A DNA stretch of 64,000 nt from Pegoplata infirma. Its lineage: Eukaryota > Arthropoda > Insecta > Diptera > Anthomyiidae. Below are positions 1-11,540 of this stretch, piece after piece. A program made the position numbers and the translations under genes. The stretch lies in contig OY992536.1 in NCBI GenBank assembly GCA_963921195.1, positions 89,571,007 through 89,635,006 on the forward strand, read 5' to 3'. A model generated the notes under the pieces. It had not been told where the DNA came from, ran no database searches, and was given only the letters and a program-made list of their open reading frames with translations. Position 1 is the first letter of the stretch, and each line of letters opens with the position of its first letter.

Positions 1-655
1 GGAAAGACACAAATGAGACTGCTGAAGCTTGACAGGTATCTTTGCCGTTACCCTGGTCTGTTTGGTATTAAATTTCAGTTCAATCGGTCTAGTGGTTCAA
101 AAGTTATAAGCAAAACCCTGAATTTCAGATTAGTTTCATCTTAAATGCCACGTGTTTATCAAGTTTTAAAAGCATTGGTTGTAACTAAACAATGCTTTTT
201 AAACTTGTTTAATTTTAAAGCAATGCTTTTTATACTTGTTTAGTTTTAAAAGCATTGGTTACTTAAAAATTATACTCGAAAAAAATTTTACATTTAAAAA
301 AATTTTACACTCAAAAAAAATTTTGTATTTTTTTTTGAGTGTAAAATGATAAAAAAGGAGTTAGTTTTTTTACAAAAATGACAATATTTTGTGTACACAC
401 GTGCATTCACTCAGAAATATTTTTAAAGTAAAAAAAACATTACACTCGAAAAAAATTTTACACTCAAAAAAAATTTGTATTTTTTTTTGAGTGTAAAATG
501 ATAAAAAAATGAGTTTTTTACTCAAAATAAAATATTTCTAATCAAAATTGCTAATTTTTTCACGTTAAGAAATGTACTATCCTTTAAAAAAATGCATTGT
601 GGAGGGTATTCATAGATTCGGCTAACAATAAGTCGAATTTAACTTTTCTACTTGT
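1..655 (-). repeat. Dispersed repeat F1, partial copy at window edge
   Basis: Reverse-strand copy of the repeat seen at 804-1612, 1631-2570 and 53079-53943. Shared landmarks are the 'gtggttcaaaagttat' block near 91-107 and the 'gcattgtggagggtattcatagattcgg' boundary, followed by an inverted 'caagtagaaaagtt' end at 635-655. The copy runs off the left edge of the window. Interior poly-A and 'cactcaaaaaaa' stretches are expanded. No coding capacity is seen. It lies head-to-head with the next copy across about 150 bases of AT-rich DNA. Confidence 0.75.
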
Positions 656-803
656 TTTTTGTTTCTTGTCTGCAAAAAAAAAAAAATAATTAGTTTTTTT
701 GCAGAAAATATAACGTTATTTTTGGTCAGTGTTGAAAAGAAGTATATTTTTAATTATCGTATTATTTAATATGGAGTTTAATTCAATTTGAAATTAATAA
801 AAA

Positions 804-1612
804 CAAGTAGAAGAGTTAAATTCGACTTGGCCGAATCTATGAATATCCTCCACAATGCCCTTTTTAAGTGATAGTAAATTTTCTAACGTGGGAAAAATAA
901 CATTTTTGATAAGAAATAATTTATTTTGTGTTAAACAACTATTTTTTTAGTAATTTTTGAAAAAAAGAATAGTGTATTATTCAATTTTTTTAGTGTAAAA
1001 ATATTTCTGAGTGACAAAAATACGCTGTAAAATATTTTTGTGACTTACCAATGTTTTTAAAACATGTTTAACGGGTTTTCACAACATGAATTTAAGGTGA
1101 AACTAATCTGAAATTCACGGTTTTGCTAATAACTTTTGAACCACTGGACCGATTTGACTGAAATTCAATGTGAACCAGGCCAGGGGAACGACAAATATAT
1201 ATGCCAAGCTCCAGCATCCTCAGTATTGTCTTTAGACAGTTATCGTGTTTTTATCTCGTAAATTCACGAAAAACCCTTGCCGAAATCACTCTTTTCTTCA
1301 TAACTTTTGAACCACTGAACCGCTTTCGCTGGATTGCAATACCAACCTGACCAGGTAAATGGCCAACACATATGATAAACGTCAGGAGCTTCCGTAAAGT
1401 CTTTCAAAAGTTAGTGTGTTTTCAACAGACAGACAGGCAGACGGACAGATGAACGGACGGACTCACGGACGGACATCACTAGATCGTCTTAGAATCGAAC
1501 GAGGATAATGAATATATCTACTTTATGGGGTCTTATTCCAATATTTCGAGGTGTTACAAACGGAATGACAAACTTATATATAGCCTCTATCACTAGAGTG
1601 GAGGGTATAAAA
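804..1612 (+). repeat. Dispersed repeat F1, copy a
   Basis: Begins with CAAGTAGAAGAGTTAAATTC and a short dyad around CGACTTGGCCGAAT, then 'ccctccac'. It ends with GTGGAGGGTATAA after a CAGACAGGCAGACGGACAGA-type simple stretch and the block 'atcgtcttagaatcga'. Its two ends therefore carry inverted CCCTCCAC / GTGGAGGG. The body repeats a phrase about a contact between 'aacttttgaaccactg' and 'gaccgattt'. No transposase or reverse transcriptase reading frame is visible. The mobile class is unassigned. Confidence 0.75.
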
Positions 1613-1630
1613 AAAAAATTACAATTACAA

Positions 1631-2570
1631 CAAGTAGAAAAGTTAAATTCGACTTGGCCGAATCTATGAATACCCTCCACAATGCCCATTTTAAGTGATA
1701 GAAAATTTTCTAACGTGAAAAAAATAACATTTTTGGTTAGAAATTTTTTATTTTCTGTAAAAAAACTTTTTTTTATTAATTTTTGAAAAAAAAAAATTAC
1801 AAATTTTTTTTTTGAGTGTAAAATTTTTTTTGAGTGTATTTTTTGTTTTCGTGTAAAAAAAACTTTTTTTATTAATTTTTGAAAAAAAAAAAAAAAAATT
1901 ACCAATTTTTTTTTAGTGTAAAATTTTTTTTGAGTGTAAACTTTTTTTTATGTATTTTTTTTTTGGTTTTAGTGTAAAAATATTTTTGTGTGACAAAAAT
2001 ACCTTTTAAAATATTTTTCTGACTTACAAATGTTTTTAAAACATGTTTAACGGGTTTTCAACACATGAATTTAAGGTGAAACTAATCTGAAATTTACGGT
2101 TTTGCTAATAACTTTTGAACCACTGGACCGATTTGGCTGAAATTTAAAACGAAGCGCACCAGAGAAATGGCAAATATATATGCCACACTTCAGCACCTTG
2201 AAAATTGCTATTCGAAAGTTACCATGTGTTTTATCTCGTAAATTCCAGAAAAACCCTTGCCGAAATTCACCAATTTGCTAATAACTTTTGAACCACTAGA
2301 CCGATTTCGCTGGATTGCAATGCCAACCTGACCAGGTAAATGCCCAACATATATGCCCAACTTCAGGAGCCTCCGTAAAGTCTTTCAAAAGTTAGCGTGT
2401 TTTCAACAGAAAGACAGACAGACGGACAGACGGACGGACGGACATCGCTAGATCGTCTTAAAATCGATCGAGGATCATTTCTATATATACTTTATGGGAT
2501 CCTAGACCAATATTTCGAGGTGTTACAAACGGAATGACAAACTTATATATACCTTCTATCACTAGAGTAT
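1631..2570 (+). repeat. Dispersed repeat F1, copy b (tandem with copy a)
   Basis: Second direct copy of F1, starting about 18 bases after copy a ends. It has the same order of landmarks: CAAGTAGAAAAGTTAAATTC start, two 'cttttgaaccact' phrases, the GACGGACGGACGGACATCGC stretch near 2420-2450 and 'ttacaaacggaatgacaaac' near the end. The 5' third contains long A and T runs with 'tgagtgtaaaattttttt' units that differ in length from copy a. The 138-residue minus-strand open frame across 1489-1905 is an artefact of these homopolymers. Confidence 0.75.
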
Positions 2571-2945
2571 ATATGGGGGTTTTCGTGTCAACTGACACAA
2601 CTTTTTAAAGCGATGTCTTCCGATCGGGATGAAATTTGCACCAAGGTTCGTCCTATTGGATAGTAGTTCAGACACAATTTTTCAACGACATCGGTCAAGG
2701 ATTCTCTGACTTAGAGGGGGTCGAAATTTTACATTTTGGCCGAAGAGGTGTTTATTCCCATCCATGTAACTTCTTACCTATTGTTTTTAGCAAAATGTGT
2801 CCCAATAAGTATAGATAGCTATTTATTCTGTCTTTTGAAAAAAAATTATAAAAAAATTAAAAAAAAAAAATATTTTTAAATCCAAAACTTTTACTTTTTC
2901 CTCAAATTGGGCCCTTTTTTTAATCAAAAAAAGCTTCGGCCAACC
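2571..2945. other. Unassigned intergenic DNA
   Basis: About 375 bases joining F1 copy b to an F2 copy. It contains a moderately complex block (2580-2815) followed by A-rich DNA. No gene, motif or partner repeat in the window was recognised. Confidence 0.4.
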
Positions 2946-3410
2946 ACAGTATGGGGGTATACTCACTTTGTCATTCCGTTTGTAACGCATAAAAATATCG
3001 GTCGGGGACCCTATTAAGTATATATATTATTGATCTATGATCGATTTTAAGTCATTCTACGAATATCCGTCCGTCCGTCCGTCTGTATAAAACACGATTC
3101 AGTCCAAAATAAGAGAGCTAGACTCCTGAAAATTGGCACGAATGTGTCTCTTGGTCATAGGCCGGTTAAGTTCGGAAATGGGTAAAATCGGATCAGGGGA
3201 AAAAATTTCCCCCTTAAAGAACTTAAAAAAAGTCTCAAGAAACGCATTTTTTACAGCTTTTTTTGCATTTTTGTTAAACAAATGAAATCTTTTTATGTCA
3301 GAAGGTGTTAAAAGTCCTGCACTTAGACCCCGGGGGCTACAAAATTAAGTTTTTTTTGGCCCGCCCCCTTTAGTGGGCGTGGATTTAGAAAAAATCATAA
3401 AAATTATGAG
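2946..3410 (-). repeat. Dispersed repeat F2 (minus copy)
   Basis: Reads in reverse as the same order found at 21590-21960, 36216-36690 and 46210-46560: a 'cgcccac..aaggggg' block, a long 'aagggggaa.tttttt' block, then CGGACGGACGG, 'gatcgat' and 'atatatactt'. Here the CCGTCCGTCCGTCCGTCTG stretch is at 3067-3085 and 'ttgtcattccgtttgtaac' at 2970-2988. It shares the distal end with F1 but has a different body. No coding sequence is seen. Confidence 0.6.
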
Positions 3411-3639
3411 TAAATGGTATTACTAAAGTTAAAAAAGCACAACAAATAAATTAGTTAACATTTATCACGATTGGGAAGGTATCCCCAATCACCCGACATA
3501 GCCCCCCCCCCCCAAAAAAAAAACGCCTCTGAATTTTTTTAAATATATTTTAACATGTTGGAGGGTTTGGCACAGCCTAATTTAACACTCTCACTTGTTT
3601 TTTTTAACTTTGGTTCTTAAATTTGCACTATTAGGCGTG

Positions 3640-4790
3640 GGAAAGCTAACCAGTTTTCGATTTTCATTCGCGATACCCTCTAATTTTTATAGGTTCGAAA
3701 AAGAAAGCATGAGCCAAAAAATGAGGGCGGTGGGGTGGTGACATATGGCCCCTCATCGGCGTCAAAGTTGGGCGAACAGAGGTAAAAACTCTCAAAAAGC
3801 CCCACAACTGCCCTAGAAACGCCCCTGGAGGCGTGCAATGTGAGACGAACCTCCAAAAATTGTCTGCCCCCAACATTTTTCTTGAACATACCTAACCCCT
3901 ATTTCCATTTCCTAATGGGGCTCCCATAAAAAACATTTTTAAAAAAAATTTTTATTACATTCTAACTTACCCTAAAGTGCCCCTAGTGGAGCCAAATGTA
4001 TGACCGACCTACATTATTTTATTAATTCCAACATTTTTTGCAAACATACCTACAATGTATCTTTATCTCTGTAGGTGGTACCAATACATTTCTTTTATTT
4101 TTTATAAATTTGTTTTATTAAACCAGCTCCTCCCGCCCCTACCGTGCCTCCTAGAGAGGCAAAAATTAGGACCAACCGCCATTATTTTTTAGTTACCAAC
4201 ATTTTGTCCAAATATAATAACACCCTATCTCCACTCCCTAAGGGGGCTCCAATACATTATAACAACATGTATTTTTAAAAACTAATAAAAAATAAAAATA
4301 ATGCATGGGAAACCCCTTAAGTGTTGAAAATAAAGGGTAGGTATATTCCGAGAAAATTTGGAGTTGGAGTTGAAAAAATATTGGGGGTCGGTCATACATT
4401 TTACTTCTCTAGGGGCACACTATGGAAAGTTAGAGCGGTAGGAGCACATTTTATTAAAATATCATTTTGTATGGGAGCCCCCTTAGGAAGTGGAAAAAGA
4501 GGTAAGGTATATTTAAAAAAAAATGTTGGGGACAGAAAATTAATGCAGGTCGGTCTCACATTACACCCCTCCATGGGCAGTTCTGGGGCAGTTGTGGGGG
4601 TTTTTGATGATTTTTACCTCTTTACGCTCAAATTTGACACCGATGAGGAGCCATATGGCCCCACCCCACCGCCCTTATTTTTTTTGGCTCATGCTTTTTT
4701 TTCGAACCTATCAAAATTAGAGGTTGTCCCGGATCAAAATCGAAAACTGGTGAGAACCGTTTTTTGTGTTCCAAAGTTAAAAAAAAACTT
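3640..4790. mobile_element. Foldback-type inverted-repeat element L
   Basis: The left arm (about 3650-3930) and right arm (about 4470-4765) are inverted copies. For example 'aaagcatgagccaaaaaatgag' at 3703 pairs with the reverse of 'ttggctcatgctttttt' at 4685, and 'ggcgcgtt..cgcccctggaggc' pairs with 'cacccctccatgggcag'. The centre (3870-4260) is built from a tandem unit of about 160 bases, each starting CCAACATTTT and followed by 'aaacatac'; units start near 3870, 4026 and 4196. Open frames in the arms, including one of 158 residues at 4321-4797, lack recognisable domains and mirror each other, so they are treated as non-coding. A related centre-like stretch is at 43920-44300. Confidence 0.6.
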
Positions 4791-4799
4791 TTCATAGAT

Positions 4800-5140
4800 A
4801 TCCCACTCGCATCCCACTACGCGACCCCATAGCTTAAAGGAAATGACCTAAGCTTTCTTTTGAATCAAAAAAAATATTTCATAAATATTTATAGTATTTA
4901 TGAAACATTTCATTATATTTATGAAAATTTTCATAATATTTATGAAAACTTCATTCAAAAGTTTCATTAGACGAACTTTTATGACAAATTGTTTTACAGT
5001 TATTTGAATGTAGTTGGAACAAGGAGTGGAGGGTATAAAAAGCTTGGAAAAATTACAAGGAATTTTTGGCAAATGGGAGGTAGCAAAAAAAAAAGTTACA
5101 AACTTTTCTTGCAATTTTACAAGGTTCTTTTTTTTGAGTG
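4800..5140. other. AT-rich spacer with 'tttatgaaa' repeats
   Basis: Contains a short run of 'atatttatgaaa' repeats (4870-4955) similar to the interior of MITE G1, and a stray F1 end 'gtggagggtataaaa' near 5026-5040. No gene is recognised. Confidence 0.4.
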
Positions 5141-5304
5141 TAGAGTGTCCCTTATTTTGGAAATGTTGGAAATGTTGAGAACGTACCCCCTCATTTTTTT
5201 CCTTTTGACTAAAAAATAACTCAGGAAAAATTTTACGCCCCTACGACCACGCCTTCCCTACGCGACGGGGCCGTAAAGAGCGGGGCCTTAAAAATCATTT
5301 TTCC

Positions 5305-5312
5305 ATACAAAG
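5305..5312. repeat. Left target site duplication of element D
   Basis: ATACAAAG, identical to 7381-7388. Removing D and one copy restores the uninterrupted sequence seen in element C near 59600. Confidence 0.9.
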
Positions 5313-7380
5313 TAGAGTATTCAAAACCCAAACCGAAAACCGGTTAACCGGTTTTTTTCATTTTTAGAAGCTCGACCGGTTTCGAATAGTTTATAAAAAC
5401 CGGTTTTTATAAAAAGGTTTAATATAATGAGTTAAACTATGTTTTGACATTACACAGTTTTTTAGAAACAACTATTTTTAACCAAAAACCTCTAAATTTC
5501 ACTAAAAAAGCGCTAGAAACCGCCAAAAATAAATTTAGCGGGAAAAATTTAAAATTCTCCCGCTAAATTACGAAAAAAAGTGCTGAAAACTGAAAAACTT
5601 GGCATTTTTGATTGACAAAAAAGAAAAATTTAAAAAAACCTCCAAATTATTTTTTTCTACAAAAATTGACTTTTCACTAAAAACGCGCAAGAAACCGCCG
5701 AAAAAAATTTTATATTTTCCCGCTTAGTTTCAAAAAAAAGCGCTAAAATTCGACAAACTTGGCGATTTCGATTGAAAAAAAAAAGAAAAATTGGAAAAAA
5801 CCTCGAAATTTTTCCCACTAAATCCAAACAAAAAGCGCTAGATTTTCCTGCTAAAGTACCGTTTCCGCTAAAACCAATTTTCCCCCGCTAAATCCAAACA
5901 AAAAGCGCTAGATTTAGCGGGAAAACCTCCAACTTGGCAACAGTGAGAAACACTCACATAACTTAGCGGTACTACCATAATCAGTTTGTGGATATCAACA
6001 TATTCAACGAGTTCTGGATGTCCGTCTCTTCCTTTAACATTGAAATCAATATATATATTTTTTTTTAATTTGGCACCTTGGAGTTCTATGGCAAACCGTT
6101 TTTTTTTTTAAATTATCCTTTTGAAATTGTTGAAATCGGAATGGGTTAAATCAGCCCGAATGAATATGTTAGGACAGATGTCTGATTTTATTATTAATTG
6201 TGCTCTTTAAACAATTCAATAAAAACAAATTTGTAAATAAAATCTTTACGGATTTCCGCTCGCAATTGCAAAGAATTCAAATTTAGTTGTTACTTCCTGT
6301 CGAAGTTTCCAGCGAAATTGTGCGACGTTAACGGTGTCATACAGACAGTGTTGCCAAAACTTGGTCATCAAAAACGGCTGAATCCTTTCGAAACGGCTAA
6401 AAAATGTCTAAAAATGGCTAAAAAAAGGCTAAAATATATATTTTACTTTTTAAGAAAAACTAATGTAAATTCATATTTTGTACCGTTTTTGATACATATA
6501 TTTAAGTAAGGAGATCTTTTGTTACTGTTTTGACATATTTTTTATTAAAATTTTTTATAAAAATATATATATAAAAATTTTGACTACAAAAAATTTATTA
6601 TATATTATTATAAGTAAAAAATCTTTTTTAGTTATTTTGGCTTAAAAAAAGTTTTCAACTCGTGAATTCGAGGTGAAACTTTTACCCTTGGGACCGTTTT
6701 CGCTGAAACCTGACCAGAAGAATTCCTATAATATATATGCCAAGATTCAGCAATCAGCGTTCAAGTTGAGTTTTGAACGTTAGCGTATTTTTAAAAGACA
6801 GAGAAACGGGTATCGCTAGATCGTCTAAAATTTAGTATAATGTTTATGGTATGAATATGACAAAAATATACGTGATTTCTTTCCAGACTAGTGTTAATAA
6901 AAATTCAAATATATGAAAAACAATTACCTACTAACAAAACAAACCAACATTTAAAATCCTTTTGATGATAACACATAACTAAAGTGCTTGAAACCGGTAT
7001 GGGAATACCAGAAATGTCTATAATTTTTAGAAATTAAATTTTCTCCTACATATTTTAACTTAAACCTTTATAACAAATAGTATTAGAGTCTGTGATCGAT
7101 CTGTACAAACTAAAAAACCAGTTAATTCTCTATTTTAGTATAAAAAACACATTTAAAATTACTTTTTAACCGAAAACTCAAAAATGGCTAAAAAACTGCT
7201 AAAATAGTTTCGAAAATGGCTAAAAAAACGGCTAAGAGCTAAATGCCTTTTTCTCCGGTTTAACCGGTTTAACCGGTTTTTTTGCTAAAACCGAAACCGA
7301 AAACCGGTTTTTCAAAAATAAGCTTTTTCGAATAAACCGAAAACCGGTTTTTAAAAATGGCCGGTTTTTTGAATACACTA
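5313..7380. mobile_element. hAT-like non-autonomous element D (2.07 kb) nested in C'
   Basis: The ends are TAGAGTATTCAAAACC (5313) and the inverted GTTTTTTGAATACACTA (7380). The target duplication is a perfect 8 bp, ATACAAAG, at 5305-5312 and 7381-7388. It fits the hAT preference nTnnnnAn. Both subterminal regions are packed with AACCGGTT-type words (about 5335-5410 and 7253-7365). The interior has CGCTAAA/TTTAGCG-rich repeats (5500-5940) and an F1-like fragment (about 6640-6840). No transposase frame is recognised. Confidence 0.85.
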
Positions 7381-8233
7381 ATACAAAGCAAAAAATTTTT
7401 TTTTTTATTTAAAATTTTTTTGTTATTAATTATAATATAGCTTGGTTAGCTTATTCACGACAAAAAATTTGATTTTGGTGGGATGAGGATTTCAGTTCTA
7501 AAAAATTTTTCGAAAAAAAAAAATTTAGAGCTTTTGGGGTCCTACAGTAAAAATTTTTTAAAAAATATTTTTTTTTTAGTTTTGACAAGCAACCGTTTTA
7601 GTTGAGTTGTTGCTTTTAATGATATATTTTCATAAAAAAATATTATTCCTATCTGTGACATCTTTATCGTGATCTAAAAAAGGGTAAAAAATGCATTTTT
7701 GATGTTTTTCGATACACGATCAAGATGTCACAGATATGAGTAATATTTTTTTATGAATATATATCATTAAAAGCAACATTACAACTAAAACCGTTGCTTG
7801 TCAAAACTAAAAAAAAAAAATTTTAAAAAATTTTTACTGTAGGACCCCAAAAGCTCTAAATTTTTTTTTTCGAAAAATTTTTTAAAACTGAAAACCTCAT
7901 CCCACCAAAACCAAATTTTTTGTCGTGAATAAGATAACCAAGTAATATTAATATTAATAACAAAAAAATTTAGAATCAAAAAAAAATTTTTTTGCTTTGT
8001 ATGGAAAAATGATTTTTAAGGCCCCGCTCTTTACGGCCCCATCGCGTAGGGAAGGCGTGGTCGTAGGGGCGTAAAATTTTTCCTGAGATATTTTTTAGTC
8101 AAAAGGAGGGGGTACCGTCTCAACATTTCCAACATTTCCAAAATAAGGGACACTCTAGTGTATAGATTCAATGGTGCACGCTTCGAGTTGGGAACCAATT
8201 TCTGGCAAGCATTGGGGAAGGGAATAATACATA

Positions 8234-8486
8234 CACACAAATTTTTTTTTTCCAATGAACGTTTTTCATAGTATTTATGAACAAATTCATAGAATTTATT
8301 AACTTTTTCATAATACTTATAAACTTTTTCATAGTATTTATGAAAAATGTTAAATAGTTCTTAAATTTCACATATTATGATTTATTCATAAATACTATGA
8401 AAAAGTTTACAAATATTATGAAAATGTTTATAAATTGTTCATAAATACTATGAAAAGTCGTTCATTGGAAATTTTTTTTTTGTGTG
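8234..8486. mobile_element. TA-flanked palindromic MITE G, copy 1
   Basis: 253-bp element with ends CACACAAA...TTTGTGTG flanked by TA on both sides. Just inside the ends are CCAATGAAC and GTTCATTGG. The interior consists of inverted 'catagtatttatgaa' repeats, so the element folds almost end to end. The TA duplication suggests a Tc1/mariner-type (stowaway-like) element. Copy 2 is at 61909-62172. Confidence 0.75.
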
Positions 8487-9630
8487 TATACTCGGTCTTG
8501 ACTTCTTACTTACAAATTTTACAAAACTGTTTAAAGGACCGCATTTAAATTCTTCTTCGTAAGTCTGCCGGCAAACTGATGTACAATTAACGTACTGTTA
8601 AAACTTTACCACAAAGTTTGAGTTTTACTTAATAATTCGTTAAAAAAACTTTAATTGGCTTCAGTTACAAAGCATTAAAATGCTGTAATTACTTTATTTA
8701 AAATACATCACCTATTCCAATTCTGCAAAGACCATATGGTTTTATTTTATTTATGTATAGAAAAAAATCCAAACTAGATTCCTAATAAGCATTTAAGAAA
8801 TATTTTTTTTTGCAAATCTGATATTTGAAATTAATTGTAAATTGTCCGCGTCCTGAATTCTAAATGTTTCATTCTATATAAAAACATCATGATGTATGCA
8901 TACAGTTTCGAAAAATCGCTCAAAAAAAAAATGGATTATTTTTAATGAAGTTTTAGGAAATCCGGTTTATAAAGGTTAGAGAATTTCCTGCTCACTTTTA
9001 TTGAGAAAAAATTAAAAAAAAATAAAAATTTGATGAAAAAAGAAATTTTGATGAAAAAGCATTCTTAAGAAAAACCGAATTCCGCACGCGCTATTGTCCG
9101 TCCTTCCGTCTGGCTGTCCGATCTTATGATCGTCCCACCTTTTATGTAAAAAAATTGTGCTTTTTTTTCTATGACAGACGATGTACTACATATTCTAACA
9201 ATTTTAAAAATCTTTAAAAGTCTAGAAAAAAATATTAAATAATTTTTATTACAAAATATTAAAAAAGTAAAACTAAAAAAAATTAACAGTAATAAAATGC
9301 ACGTACCAAATTGATAAAAAAAACAACATTAAATAATCATACATGAACTATAAGAAATAAAACAAAAAATAAGGCGTGTTGCCACTTTGCAGTTTTATTT
9401 GTAAAATGTTTTGTTTGCAGTTAAAATCAAAATAACACAAGCAATAAAAAAAATACATAAGGTCTTCAAGAATCTTTGGATGCCCTACATCATATTAAAA
9501 TTTGTTATTTGTTAAATGACATTAAGAAATTTTTAAGGACTGGTAGAGAAATAAAATGTTCCTCCTCCATATTATTTTTCCTGTTATTCCCGGTATTTCG
9601 TTGTAAAATTCGAAAATCTGACCAATTTGC
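8487..9630. other. Unassigned AT-rich DNA
   Basis: About 1.1 kb with no recognised gene, repeat partner or RNA. A CCGTCCTTCCGTCTGGCTGTCC stretch near 9099-9120 resembles the simple block of F1/F2 copies and may be a remnant. Confidence 0.4.
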
Positions 9631-9639
9631 AGCAAGTTA

Positions 9640-10935
9640 ATGCTAATGACCTCATGCTGCTATTATAAAATATATAAAGATTAGAGTTAATTTTGAAAAT
9701 TTGATCTGCGGGTATCATCATTTTTTTGAAGGATTTAGGGGAACTAAAAAGAGTGGCGGTATTTTTTGGAAAAAAAATCGCTCCTATGGTGGTTCAACGC
9801 ATCTGAAAACGCGAATTTTGAGCTGATTTTTCTGCAGAGCAAAAACGGCTGAATATATCGCAAATCTGATTTCACCAGACGATTCTACAGTAAAAAATAA
9901 TACAATGGTCGTTTTTCAAACTCTTAAAAAAAGTTCCAAAAACCCACCACAGAGGGCGGAAATATAAGGTTTTTCCATTTTCTTGTTAAATTAATTTTTT
10001 AATAATGCACAATCAAAGGGCATTTTCAGCTTAACAAAATGATACCAAACTTTCCGTTCTATCACAACCCGTTAAAAAGTTATAAGCTCTCAAAAATGGA
10101 CAAAAACACATTTTTTGCGAACTTTGACCTCAATTTTCACGAAAACGTGACGTGATAGACAAATTTGAAAACTAGATTCAGAATCAGCATCGAAATGTTA
10201 ATCGAAACCAAGTTTTATGTTCCCAGAATATCATCCAAAAACATCACAAAAAAATGCTCTCAATAATACACAAAAATGCGTTTTTTGTGAACTTTGACCT
10301 CAATTATCTCAAAAACCAGACGTTACGGAACATTTTGGAAACCAGATTTGGAAACAGCATTGAGAGGAAAATCGAAAAGGAGTGTCCAGACCGCTGACCC
10401 ATCCAAAAAATTTTCAAATTTCTGTCCGTGTTTTATAATTTTGCCACTAGAAAAAAACTTTGAAGCCTTATAACTTTTTAACGTGTTGTGATAGAAAAAT
10501 GCTTTTTGTACAAATTTTCTTAGCAAAGACTGCCTCTTCATCGTGCATGATTAAAAAAATAATTTAAATTTTTTTTTTAAAAAACCGATTTTCCGCCCCC
10601 TGCTGTGGGTTATTGGAACTTTTTTAAGAGTTCAAAAAACTGCTTTTATATTCATTTTTGCTGTAGAATCGACTGGTGAAATCAGATTTGCAATATATTC
10701 AGCCGTTTTTTCTGTGCAGAAAAATCATCTCAAAATCCGCGTTTTCAGATGCTTTGAACCACCCCAAGGAGTGAACATTTTTCCAAAAAATACCGGCATT
10801 CTTTTTAGCTCCCCTAACAATAAGTCCTTTAAAAAAATTATGATATCCGATAAACAGATGAAGTGACATAGTCACGAAACGAACTCTAATAAATATATAC
10901 TTTGTTTTCAGAGGCCTTAAGATCTTACTTTTCAT
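9640..10935. mobile_element. Inverted-repeat element K (~1.3 kb)
   Basis: The left arm (about 9670-10090) and right arm (about 10455-10930) are inverted copies. Matches include 'tttaggggaactaaaaa' against 'tttttagctcccctaa', and 'ttgcaatatattcagccgtttt' (right) against the left 'aaaacggctgaatatatcgcaa'. The centre has two direct copies of 'gaactttgacctcaatt' spaced about 170 bases apart. Exact termini and target duplication could not be fixed. No transposase frame is recognised. Confidence 0.6.
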
Positions 10936-11540
10936 TTCTAACCGATGATTTTGATAAACAATAACAAATTGTTTAAAATAATAAAGAATATTTTCAATAA
11001 AAATCAGCCATCTCTATAACTCAGATGTATCAGGATCGCCATTACAACATACAGAGGGTCTCGGCTGACATGATTGCCGTCAAATCGATCGAGCCACATT
11101 TCTAATAATTCAATAAGTTACAAACAAATTAAAAAACTTATTTATCTCTATTCAGAAGTAGAGAGTATAAAAAATAACACAATAAAAATACTTTTTTATT
11201 ATTTGCAACAAATATAATATTTTTTTAGCAAACTGCAAATAAGAAAAAATCAAATATTTTTAAGTGAACAAACAATGTATCATAAACTTTTTAGTTACGC
11301 TTGCCTGACCACAACATTTATTACAATAAACTTTAACAAAAACTATGGTTTACTGAAATTTAATATGAAAAAAATATAAGAAAAAAATTTTTTTAAAAAT
11401 TGTATGGAAAAAAAATCTATTTTAAATTGACTAATTTAGATATGTACGAATTTTATGAGTAGAGTGTAGCCACATTAAACACTCAAAATATTAAAACTGG
11501 TTAAACGTCTTAAATAATTTGGGGGCTGATATCTCTAGTT
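10936..11540. other. Unassigned AT-rich DNA
   Basis: About 600 bases without a recognised gene or repeat partner. It leads into the Sat1 array. Confidence 0.4.

Larger units (their letters stand above)
5141..8157. mobile_element. hAT-like foldback element C', interrupted by element D
   Basis: The terminal inverted repeats start TAGAGTGTCCCTTATTTTGG (5141) and end with its complement (8157). The same element, uninterrupted, lies at 59438-60323. Pieces 5141-5312 and 7389-8157 align to the whole of that copy, including the inverted GGGGCCGTAAAGAGCGGGGC blocks and the central hairpin around 7620-7770. The TAGAG terminus fits the hAT terminus rule YARNG. The flanking 8-bp duplication that the other copy shows is not clear here; the left flank seems rearranged. 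No transposase is present, so it is non-autonomous. Confidence 0.8.

Noticed and set aside
1489..1905. 138-residue minus-strand open frame
   Set aside because: Phe/Lys-rich translation of poly-A/T runs inside F1; no domain and not conserved in the other F1 copies.
4321..4797. 158-residue plus-strand open frame
   Set aside because: Lies in the right arm of inverted-repeat element L; the mirrored left arm encodes a similar chance frame, and no protein family is recognised.
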